A DNA stretch of 11,168 bases from an uncultured bacterium. GTDB lineage: Bacteria > Cyanobacteriota > Vampirovibrionia > Gastranaerophilales > Gastranaerophilaceae. Of this stretch, positions 1 through 4,823 are shown piece after piece. The first letter of the stretch is position 1, and the number at the start of each line of letters is the position of its first letter. The notes beneath the pieces were generated by a model that was given only the letters and a program-made list of their open reading frames with translations, was not told the DNA's origin and made no database searches. The position numbers and the translations under genes are program-made. The stretch is taken from positions 1-11,168 of the forward strand of contig CACXAK010000063.1 of assembly GCA_902765655.1 (NCBI GenBank), in the 5' to 3' direction.

Positions 1-365
1 GTACCCTGGAAACCTTTACCTATTGATTTACCTGTGACATCAACTTTTTCAACGTTATCTAATACAGAAAGTTCAACCTTATCACCTACTTTGAAATCCT
101 GCGGATTATCAACTCTGAATTCCTGTAAGTGTTTGTAATTAGATAAACTGTTTTTCTTGAAATGACCTAATTGTGCCTTTGTCAAATGTTTTTCTTTTAC
201 TGCAACAGTACCAACCTGAATAGCGTTGTAGCCATCAGTATCAACTGTTTTAACCTGAGTTACAACAGTTTCGTCAACTTTGATAACAGTTACAGGAATT
301 GCCAAACCATTTTCGTCAAAGATTTGAGTCATTCCGACTTTTTTTCCTATTACACCTAGTGTCAT
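1..365 (-). CDS. rplC: 50S ribosomal protein L3, N-terminal part (3' end outside window)
   Basis: L3 binds 23S rRNA early in assembly of the large ribosomal subunit and reaches towards the peptidyl transferase centre. The 121 visible codons start MTLGVIGKKVGMTQIFDENG, the hallmark L3 opening (GxKxGMTxIF), followed by the beta-barrel part with IPVTVIKV, YNAIQVG, and later VTGKSIGKGFQG, the usual approach to the central loop. The ATG at 365-363 is preceded by a good ribosome binding site (GGAAAGGA, about 8 bases upstream). The gene continues past base 1, so its C-terminal part is missing only because of the window edge. It lies 210 bases downstream of rpsJ on the same strand, and that gap folds into many hairpins, suggesting its own control. 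In bacteria L3 normally heads or nearly heads the S10 operon (L3-L4-L23-L2), so those genes are probably to the left. Confidence 0.96.
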   Translation of the reverse strand, partial: MTLGVIGKKVGMTQIFDENGLAIPVTVIKVDETVVTQVKTVDTDGYNAIQVGTVAVKEKHLTKAQLGHFKKNSLSNYKHLQEFRVDNPQDFKVGDKVELSVLDNVEKVDVTGKSIGKGFQG

Positions 366-389
366 ATTTTTTTCCTTTCCATGCTCATC

Positions 390-547
390 CTACTTGGTGC
401 AGAATTTATCTGCCTCTTGGGTTATATACTGTAAACCCTGTTTCAGAATTGCACATTTTCGCTTGTGAGCGCTACTATTACTTTACCTTTTGAGGTTACC
501 CTCGCCACCGCTTTGAGTGGTTGTAGTTCACATTATGTTGCATAATG
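390..547 (-). promoter_or_regulatory. Candidate structured leader RNA upstream of rplC
   Basis: Read on the minus strand, the spacer between rpsJ and rplC contains a series of hairpins. In transcript order these are CAUUAUG/CAUAAUG (541-547 with 531-537, loop CAA); CCACU/GGUGG (505-520); GAGG-GUAA-CCUC with a GNRA tetraloop (492-503); CUAC/GUAG (523-526 with 472-475) enclosing the previous two as a multiloop; CGCU-CACA-AGCG (460-471), stacked directly on that closing stem; GGGUU/AACCC (419-423 with 434-438); and GCAGA/UCUGC (399-413). The last stem ends about 20 bases before the rplC ribosome binding site. Such density is unusual for an AT-rich spacer, and ribosomal protein operons often carry autoregulatory leaders. 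I do not recognise a named family here. The folding is by eye, without energy calculation. Confidence 0.5.
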
Positions 548-562
548 CTATTAAATTTTCAA
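532..562 (-). promoter_or_regulatory. Possible rplC promoter (weak)
   Basis: On the minus strand TTGAAA (562-557) lies 19 bases from CATAAT (537-532), just after the rpsJ stop codon. The spacer is longer than the usual 17 bases and the -10 overlaps the first hairpin of the leader. It would allow rplC to be transcribed apart from rpsJ with a leader of about 160 bases. Read-through from the rpsJ promoter is equally possible. Confidence 0.22.
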
Positions 563-575
563 ACTTGGCCGACGA

Positions 576-896
576 TTAAAGTTTTACTTCAATATCAACG
601 CCTGCCGGCAAATCTAATCTACTTAACTCTTCAGTTGTCTGTTGAGTCGGGTCGTATATATCAATAATGCGTTTATGAGTTCTCATTTCAAAATGTTCAC
701 GTGACTTTTTATCAACGTGCGGACTTCTCAATACGCAATATATACGTCTTTTTGTAGGTAAAGGAATAGGTCCGGCTACTTTAGCGTCTGTTCTTTTAGC
801 TGTTTCTACAATTTTTTCAGCTGATACATCAATAAGTTTGTGGTCATATGCCTTTAAACAAACTCTGATTCTTGATTTTTTTGTGCTGTTTGCCAT
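576..896 (-). CDS. rpsJ: 30S ribosomal protein S10
   Basis: S10 sits in the head of the 30S subunit and, in many bacteria, also pairs with NusB in transcription antitermination. The 106-residue product matches the usual length (about 102-105). It shows SRIRVCLKAYDHKLID at the start, VAGPIPLPTKRRIYCVLRSP in the middle, then SREHFEMRTHKRIIDIY and the ending LDLPAGVDIEVKL, which resembles cyanobacterial S10. The open frame extends upstream to 938, but I chose the ATG at 896-894: it gives the family N-terminus (MANSTKK) and has AAAGGA about 9 bases before it, while the upstream extension lies in a folded leader. In Cyanobacteria rpsJ commonly follows tuf in the str operon. Here it has its own promoter, with no tuf or fusA before it, and rplC follows. 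Confidence 0.97.
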   Translation of the reverse strand: MANSTKKSRIRVCLKAYDHKLIDVSAEKIVETAKRTDAKVAGPIPLPTKRRIYCVLRSPHVDKKSREHFEMRTHKRIIDIYDPTQQTTEELSRLDLPAGVDIEVKL

Positions 897-931
897 CTTT
901 AGCATTCCTTTATGTTTTCTATGTACTACGC

Positions 932-1009
932 GAAACAAAAGCCCCGAAAAGCCATTGCTTCATACTCAAAACTGCTATTTTACATACTTCGGACATTATT
1001 TTTGAGTAT
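932..1009 (-). promoter_or_regulatory. Two-hairpin 5' leader of rpsJ
   Basis: ATACTCAAAA (962-971) and TTTTGAGTAT (1000-1009) form a perfect 10-bp inverted repeat. Given the promoter at 1014-1042, the transcript should start at or within the upstream arm, so the stem would sit at the extreme 5' end of the mRNA. Directly next to it, TTGCTTC (955-961) can pair with GAAACAA (932-938) over 7 bp including one G-U pair, enclosing the sequence GGCUUUUCGGGGCUUU. The two stems abut and could stack. About 35 unpaired bases then lead to the start codon. A role in autogenous control or mRNA protection is inferred. Confidence 0.5.
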
Positions 1010-1013
1010 AACT

Positions 1014-1042
1014 ATACTATGACAAACAAAATTCACTGTCAA
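1014..1042 (-). promoter_or_regulatory. Sigma-70-type promoter of rpsJ
   Basis: A consensus -35 TTGACA (1042-1037) lies 17 bases from the -10-like hexamer TAGTAT (1019-1014) on the minus strand. TATAGT, three bases further on, is an alternative -10. Transcription would start near 1007, giving a leader of about 110 bases. The DNA just upstream of the -35 is AT-rich and has phased repeats, which would suit an UP element of a strong ribosomal promoter. Confidence 0.6.
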
Positions 1043-1049
1043 CAAGCAT

Positions 1050-1075
1050 TTTACATGATTGTAAAGAATTGTAAA
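1050..1075. promoter_or_regulatory. Three helically phased TTTACA/TGTAAA half-sites
   Basis: TTTACA at 1050-1055, TGTAAA at 1060-1065 and TGTAAA at 1070-1075 begin exactly 10 bases apart, one helical turn each. The first two form a palindrome with a 4-base spacer. The array starts 8 bases upstream of the rpsJ -35 hexamer, where an activator or the RNA polymerase alpha subunits would bind. The binding protein is unknown. Confidence 0.35.
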
Positions 1076-1142
1076 ATAACGCACTAACGCACGACATTCA
1101 AATTAATCTGCCCATGCATCAGCAGGGGGCAAATGTATTAAG

Positions 1143-1205
1143 TTCCTACCGATAGGGGAGATTAGTAGGGAAGATTTTAGATGTCGCATCGCAGTGCGGC
1201 ATGAC
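1143..1205. repeat. Two imperfect palindromes at the edge of the repeat cluster
   Basis: TTCCTAC (1143-1149) is mirrored by GTAGGGAA (1165-1172) with one inserted G. Following it, an imperfect palindrome at 1183-1205 has outer arms GTC/GAC and inner arms CGCA/TGCG around a single base. The sequence is visibly more GC-rich than the surrounding AT-rich spacer. I see no reading frame. These resemble short palindromic elements scattered in many bacterial genomes. Confidence 0.45.
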
Positions 1206-1212
1206 GATATTA

Positions 1213-1316
1213 TGTCATTATGAGGAGCGGCAGCGACGTAATAATCTCATTATTCAATTCCGTACAACATAGAATCAATGAGATTGTCACGCTCATTACA
1301 TTCGCTCACAATGACA
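1213..1316. repeat. Inverted repeat with about 40-bp arms (REP/MITE-like)
   Basis: The left arm (1213-1251) begins TGTCATTATGAG and ends AATCTCATT. The right arm (1277-1316) begins AATGAGATTGTCA and ends CTCACAATGACA, so the arms are imperfect reverse complements around a 25-base centre. The motif type (GTCATTnnGAGnnGCG ... AATCTCAT) is familiar as a dispersed palindromic repeat in many unrelated bacteria. There is no transposase gene here, and I cannot define target-site duplications. The matching ends could make it a non-autonomous mobile element or a REP-like pair. Confidence 0.6.
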
Positions 1317-1327
1317 AATCAATTTTA

Positions 1328-1355
1328 TAGGTCGGCGTATGCTAACGCCGACCTA
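1328..1355. repeat. Perfect 11-bp palindrome, TAGGTCGGCGT type
   Basis: TAGGTCGGCGT (1328-1338) and ACGCCGACCTA (1345-1355) are exact reverse complements around the 6-base loop ATGCTA. It is GC-rich against an AT-rich background and has no T-run after it, so it is more likely a dispersed palindromic repeat than a terminator. Confidence 0.65.
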
Positions 1356-1369
1356 CATTCTCTTTTCAG

Positions 1370-1423
1370 AAAATGAGGCTTTTAAGATCCTGAAACAAGT
1401 TCAGGATGACAAAGCCTCATTTT
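1370..1423. repeat. Nested palindrome: outer AAAATGAGGCTTT, inner ATCCTGAA
   Basis: An outer perfect 13-bp inverted repeat, AAAATGAGGCTTT (1370-1382) with AAAGCCTCATTTT (1411-1423), encloses an inner perfect 8-bp repeat, ATCCTGAA (1387-1394) with TTCAGGAT (1400-1407). The inner CCTGAAACAAGTTCAGGATGAC type is a widespread dispersed palindrome, so this looks like one repeat inserted in another or in a terminator. The outer stem ends in T-runs on both strands and could stop transcription of the small genes to the right and of anything from the left. Confidence 0.6.
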
Positions 1424-1433
1424 TGTATTATTT

Positions 1434-1450
1434 GTTGGGTTTCACCCAAC
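1434..1450. repeat. Palindrome GTTGGGT-TTC-ACCCAAC
   Basis: Arms of 7 bp (1434-1440 and 1444-1450) flank a 3-base loop, followed by CTAC. It lies 13 bases past the stop codon of the 74-residue gene (minus strand). It resembles the dispersed GTAGGTTGGG-type palindromes known from many genomes and closes the repeat cluster. Confidence 0.55.
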
Positions 1451-1463
1451 CTACAATTCTGCA

Positions 1464-1688
1464 TTATTTAATTTTTTTAGATTTAGATAAAATTTTAGTT
1501 AAGTCAAGTACTTCATCATCAACATATCTTGGAGCTGTATTTTGCATAAAATTCAAAATTTCTTTTCCTAATTTTTCACGATTCTCAAAAATGCTTGCTT
1601 TTTGTGAAAGACTTTTTAGACCTAATTTTGATGCACCTTTTGAAATAAATTTTAAACCATATTTCATTGTAATATTTAATATACCCAT
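1464..1688 (-). CDS. Small basic protein of unknown function (74 aa)
   Basis: I do not recognise this protein. It has 74 residues, is Lys-rich, and probably consists of two helical parts: an N-terminal amphipathic stretch (MGILNITMKYGLKFISKGASK) and a charged C-terminal half (about 35-74) ending KSKKIK. The segment FMQNTAPRYVDDEVLDLTK (residues 47-65) closely parallels FMSKTPKVVDKEVLEIGK in the neighbouring 80-residue protein, which suggests an old duplication and supports this being a real gene. The start at 1688 has GAAAGAG about 9 bases upstream, a moderate ribosome binding site. The gene lies 59 bases after its paralogue on the same strand and is followed by a palindromic repeat, so the pair is probably one transcript. 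No signal peptide or convincing membrane segment is visible. A peptide acting on membranes or nucleic acid would fit its charge, but this is speculation. Confidence 0.55.
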   Translation of the reverse strand: MGILNITMKYGLKFISKGASKLGLKSLSQKASIFENREKLGKEILNFMQNTAPRYVDDEVLDLTKILSKSKKIK

Positions 1689-1747
1689 TATTATGCTCTT
1701 TCTGATTTGTTTAATTAATTAACTCATAATTTTGTAATTCTATACTT

Positions 1748-1990
1748 CTATGCCTTATAAAACATTTTCATTTTCAACCCGCCTAGAGGTAATTCGATTT
1801 CTTTTAATGCCGCAGAAACATATTTTATAGGATAAATTGATACTGCTTTTTTACCTATTTCAAGAACTTCTTTGTCAACCACTTTTGGGGTCTTACTCAT
1901 AAATTGTTCTAAAACCACAGTCTTTGGCAAAACTTTTGTCCTAAAAAATAAATTTTTTCCAGCTCTGATTGCTAAACTTACTAAACTCAT
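1748..1990 (-). CDS. Small basic protein of unknown function (80 aa), paralogue of the 74-aa gene
   Basis: I do not recognise this protein. It has 80 residues, is basic, and starts with an amphipathic segment (MSLVSLAIRAGKNLFF) that could lie along a membrane. Residues 30-47 (FMSKTPKVVDKEVLEIGK) share the pattern FMxxTxPxxVDxEVLxxxxK with the next gene, allowing for a one-residue gap. The C-terminus LPLGGLKMKMFYKA has no counterpart there. The ATG at 1990 is preceded by AAAGGGGAAAATT, a good ribosome binding site. Upstream lie about 190 bases of leader containing a palindromic repeat and an extended -10 promoter, so this gene is probably first in a two-gene unit. The shared motif, the binding site and the lack of a competing frame support coding. 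Confidence 0.6.
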   Translation of the reverse strand: MSLVSLAIRAGKNLFFRTKVLPKTVVLEQFMSKTPKVVDKEVLEIGKKAVSIYPIKYVSAALKEIELPLGGLKMKMFYKA

Positions 1991-2017
1991 AATTTTCCCC
2001 TTTCGTTTTTTAATTCC

Positions 2018-2103
2018 CTCACCCGAATTTCTAACTTTCGCATTTTGCTCAAGTTGAAATTCTTCCCTCTCCCACTCAAAAAACTTTGTGGGCGAGGGGT
2101 GAG
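2018..2103. repeat. Nested palindromic repeat in the leader of the small-protein pair
   Basis: CCCTCTCCCAC (2065-2075) pairs with GTGGGCGAGGG (2088-2098) with one mismatch around a 12-base loop. An outer CTCACCC (2018-2024) can pair with GGGTGAG (2097-2103), partly competing with the inner stem. The CCCTCTCCCAC/GTGGGnGAGGG form is a common dispersed palindrome in bacteria. The rest of the gap up to 2291 holds the promoter below and otherwise AT-rich DNA in which I see no gene. Confidence 0.5.
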
Positions 2104-2184
2104 TTTTTGTTATCCCCTGTACATTTATAAAAACATTTCAGCCAAAAGGATTGCCCCACCCCACCACATCATATCATATCGCAG

Positions 2185-2193
2185 ATTATAACA
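2185..2193 (-). promoter_or_regulatory. Extended -10 promoter for the 80-aa/74-aa gene pair
   Basis: The minus strand reads TGTTATAAT (2193-2185): a perfect TATAAT preceded by the TGn extension, which can replace a -35 element. No good -35 is seen 17 bases upstream (ATTTAA). The transcript would start near 2178, leaving a leader of about 190 bases that includes the palindromic repeat. Confidence 0.45.
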
Positions 2194-2251
2194 GGGTTTG
2201 CGGCATTTTAAATTTAGCTTTACAATCCGTTACAAATACAGATTAAAACCA

Positions 2252-2276
2252 AAAAATTAGATAATATGCAATTTTT
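2252..2276 (-). terminator. Weak AT-only hairpin after the phosphohexomutase gene
   Basis: AAAAATT (2252-2258) and AATTTTT (2270-2276) form a 7-bp A/T stem, followed on the minus strand by a run of T. It begins about 15 bases after the stop codon. With no G-C pairs it would be a poor terminator, but nothing better is present. Confidence 0.22.
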
Positions 2277-2291
2277 ATACGCTATTTATAT

Positions 2292-3701
2292 TTATGCGAC
2301 AACAGATTTTATAGTGTCAATTTTTTCCTGAGAATCACTTTCTATATATATTCTTAAAAGTGGTTCGGTCCCTGAAGGACGAACGAGAATCCAAGTTTTT
2401 TTATCGTCAAGATATAATTTTATGCCATCTTTACTGTCTTTTTTATATATTCCCATGCCGGCAATATCTGTCATTTGTGAAAACTTTTCAATTGTTGGCA
2501 CAACTTCATCAAAATTATCCAATTTCTTATCAACCCTTGTATTGATAAATTTGCAGCCGACAAAATCACTGAGACTTTTTTGCAACTCACACAATGATTT
2601 ATTTTCATAAGCCATTGCTTCAAGTATTAAAAGATTTGCAAGAATTCCGTCTTTTTCCGGAATGTGTCCCTGAATACTTAAGCCCCCGGATTCTTCACCT
2701 GCAATAATCGGATTATATTTTCTCATCGCCTCGCCAACATGTTTGAATCCGACAGGAGTTTCAATAACTTCAACTCCCGATTTTTCAGCGGCAATATCAA
2801 GCATTAAACTCCCGGCAACCGTTTTTACAAAACATCCGTTATAACCTTTGTTCTGTTTTAAATGCAATAATAAAATTGCCATAATTTCGTTAGGGGTAAC
2901 ATATTCCCCATTCTCGTTTATCACCCCGAATCGGTCAGCATCACCGTCATTTGCAAAGGCAATATAGCCGCCTTCTGTCACTCCGCCCAAAGGCAAAGGA
3001 TTATTATGGAATTTTACATAATCAATAGCTTCCTGCATATATTGAGGTTTTGGCTCAGGCATTCCGCCGCCAAAATTAGTATCGTGAAACATGTGTATTG
3101 AGTCAAACTTTATATCATGCAAAGATAATAATTTATCGAAATAACCAATACTTGAACTATATAAACCATCAAACAGAATATGAGTATTTTTTAAATTTGT
3201 TTTTATTTTATCAAAATCTATTATTTCATTTATTTTTTTAAAGTAATTATTTGAAAAATCAGTATAAATAATCTTACCACTTACATCGGTTGAAAAATCG
3301 CATCTGAGATTTGAAACAATTTCATCAGTAATTTCTTTTGTTGCAGGCCCAGCATAATCAGGAATAAATTTTATCCCAAGATATTCAGGCGGATTATGTG
3401 ATGCCGTAAACATAACTGCGCAGGCATCAAGATATTTTGCATTAAATGCCAAAACAGGTGTCGGAACAACTTTATCACTATACAAAACTTTGAAACCAAT
3501 CTCTGAAAGAATTTCTGCACAATATTTTGAAAATTCGTCAGCCATATTACGCGGGTCATAACCAATAATTATTGGTTTATAAATTCCGTAATTATCGAAA
3601 ACATATTTACCTATTGCCTTAGTAACAAGTTCTACATTCTCTTTTGTAAAGCTTTCTCCAACTATTGCTCTCCAACCGTCTGTCCCAAATTTTATACTCA
3701 T
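2292..3701 (-). CDS. Alpha-D-phosphohexomutase (phosphoglucomutase/phosphomannomutase family)
   Basis: This cytoplasmic enzyme family interconverts sugar 1- and 6-phosphates through a phosphoserine intermediate. All four family signatures are present in the 469 residues: FGTDGWR near the start (5-11), the catalytic serine loop TASHNP (99-104, Ser101), the metal-binding DGDADR (252-257), the sugar-binding GEESGG (335-340) and the phosphate-binding RPSGTEP (441-447). Length is normal. GEESGG differs from the GEMSGH of many bifunctional PMM/PGM enzymes and from GlmM's GEQSGH-type loop, so glucose phosphate is my preferred substrate, but this loop alone does not settle it. The start at 3701 has GAGGAT about 6 bases upstream. 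The gene follows the M48 protease by 30 bases and is probably co-transcribed from the promoter at 4716-4744. Glycogen or cell-surface sugar supply is the likely role. Confidence 0.93.
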   Translation of the reverse strand: MSIKFGTDGWRAIVGESFTKENVELVTKAIGKYVFDNYGIYKPIIIGYDPRNMADEFSKYCAEILSEIGFKVLYSDKVVPTPVLAFNAKYLDACAVMFTASHNPPEYLGIKFIPDYAGPATKEITDEIVSNLRCDFSTDVSGKIIYTDFSNNYFKKINEIIDFDKIKTNLKNTHILFDGLYSSSIGYFDKLLSLHDIKFDSIHMFHDTNFGGGMPEPKPQYMQEAIDYVKFHNNPLPLGGVTEGGYIAFANDGDADRFGVINENGEYVTPNEIMAILLLHLKQNKGYNGCFVKTVAGSLMLDIAAEKSGVEVIETPVGFKHVGEAMRKYNPIIAGEESGGLSIQGHIPEKDGILANLLILEAMAYENKSLCELQKSLSDFVGCKFINTRVDKKLDNFDEVVPTIEKFSQMTDIAGMGIYKKDSKDGIKLYLDDKKTWILVRPSGTEPLLRIYIESDSQEKIDTIKSVVA

Positions 3702-3731
3702 TAAATATCCTCATCATTCAAATTTTATGCA

Positions 3732-4682
3732 TCATTTTCTTTTTTTATTATGACGGATAGAAGAATTCTCATTTTTCCGTACTTGTTTTACAAGTATTTC
3801 TGATTTCCTCTTCATAATATAATTTAAAGCTCTCTGATAAGAAATTGTATCATAACCGCCTTCCAAATATTTCGGATATTTGGATGCAATATAATTATAA
3901 GCTGCAATCATTCTCTTATCTCCTGAAGGATGATCCGATATAATATCCCAGTTTCTGTTCAGAATTTTGTTCATCATAGAAATTGCAGCAAGCGGATTAT
4001 AACCGGCCTTTACCATAAAATCAATACCATTTAAATCCGCGCGAGCTTCCTGCATTTTAGTCAATTTCGGTTCTGCCAATCCCGATCCTGCCCCTGCAAT
4101 TATTAAACCTGCACCGGTTTTTCTTGCACCGCCATTACCTGCAGATGCTAAAACAACACCCGTTGCCAAAGCGCCAAGTTCAACACCTCTGCGTATTAAT
4201 TTTGTTCTTGAATCCTTTTTATATATATGTCCTAATTCATGTCCAAGAACATAAGCTAACTCATCTTCAGTCTCAACATATTCTAAAAGTCCCTTGTATA
4301 CCTGAACTACCCCCTGATATGAAGCGGTAGCATTAACACTCTCTTTTCTTGATACAGAAAATCTTACAAAATCATCTATTTCATTTGCCAAAACTATTTT
4401 TGTTCCAATGTTATTAACTTTGGCAAGTGCTTCCCTTGAAGTCCAATTATCAAACATTGGCACCATGTTTACAGAATTATACGCAACTTCTGCAGAATAT
4501 ATTTTTTTTGCATCTTCCCTTGCTTTTAATTGCTCTTGCGTAGGTTGGGTGCTATATTCTTTCCCTCCGGCAGAAGAATAATCTTTTTTTGAAGGATTAT
4601 ATTGAACTTCTATCACGTCTGCTAAAGAAAAATTAATTGATAAAACAGATACCATCAGTAATGATAAAATTTTCTTTTTCAT
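3732..4682 (-). CDS. Exported M48-family zinc metalloprotease
   Basis: The product (316 residues) is a gluzincin of the M48 family, which includes BepA- and LoiP-like quality-control proteases of the cell envelope. The start MKKKILSLLMVSVLSINFSLA is a typical signal peptide, with a likely cut near residue 21. The zinc motif HELGH is at 148-152, with the third ligand probably Glu212 in EARADLNGIDFM, and DHPSGDKRM (250-258) matches the conserved histidine-proline region towards the end of M48 domains. Between them, residues 166-203 form an unusually Gly/Ala-rich hydrophobic stretch that could insert in or contact membrane. The C-terminus is strongly basic (NKKRK). No TPR repeats follow, unlike BepA. 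AGAAGGT precedes the ATG at 4682. It heads a two-gene transcript with the phosphohexomutase. The substrate is unknown. Confidence 0.9.
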   Translation of the reverse strand: MKKKILSLLMVSVLSINFSLADVIEVQYNPSKKDYSSAGGKEYSTQPTQEQLKAREDAKKIYSAEVAYNSVNMVPMFDNWTSREALAKVNNIGTKIVLANEIDDFVRFSVSRKESVNATASYQGVVQVYKGLLEYVETEDELAYVLGHELGHIYKKDSRTKLIRRGVELGALATGVVLASAGNGGARKTGAGLIIAGAGSGLAEPKLTKMQEARADLNGIDFMVKAGYNPLAAISMMNKILNRNWDIISDHPSGDKRMIAAYNYIASKYPKYLEGGYDTISYQRALNYIMKRKSEILVKQVRKNENSSIRHNKKRK

Positions 4683-4715
4683 TTTGAGCTACCTTCTTAA
4701 TAATAATACAACATA

Positions 4716-4744
4716 ATTCTAAAAGAAAATACAGTTTTTGTAAA
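4716..4744 (-). promoter_or_regulatory. Promoter of the M48 protease / phosphohexomutase unit
   Basis: On the minus strand TTTACA (4744-4739) and TAGAAT (4721-4716) are separated by exactly 17 bases, a good sigma-70-type arrangement. Transcription would start near 4709, about 27 bases before the start codon. It is back to back with the pheA promoter. Confidence 0.6.
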
Positions 4745-4769
4745 TAACAAACATTAACAAATAATATAT

Positions 4770-4798
4770 TTGAGCAATTTCACTTCTTTTGATATAAT
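4770..4798 (+). promoter_or_regulatory. Promoter of pheA
   Basis: TTGAGC (4770-4775) and a perfect TATAAT (4793-4798) are separated by 17 bases. The transcript would begin near 4805, so the leader is only about 20 bases. That leaves no room for a Phe leader-peptide attenuator or a T-box, so control by that route is unlikely. Confidence 0.7.
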
Positions 4799-4823
4799 TT
4801 TTTATATAAGAAGGTAAGAGTTT

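Noticed and set aside
897..938. A longer S10 with 14 extra N-terminal residues starting at 938.
   Set aside because: The extension MFRVVHRKHKGMLK is not part of the family, lies in the structured leader, and the ATG at 896 has a proper ribosome binding site.
1339..1722. A plus-strand reading frame of 127 codons.
   Set aside because: It crosses three palindromic repeats and overlaps the supported 74-residue gene on the other strand; no binding site or recognisable composition.
2150..2185. A G-rich tract on the minus strand (GGTGGGGTGGGG) and short GATAT repeats, considered as a G-quadruplex or microsatellite.
   Set aside because: Only two full runs of four G are present and the repeats are too few and short to support either.
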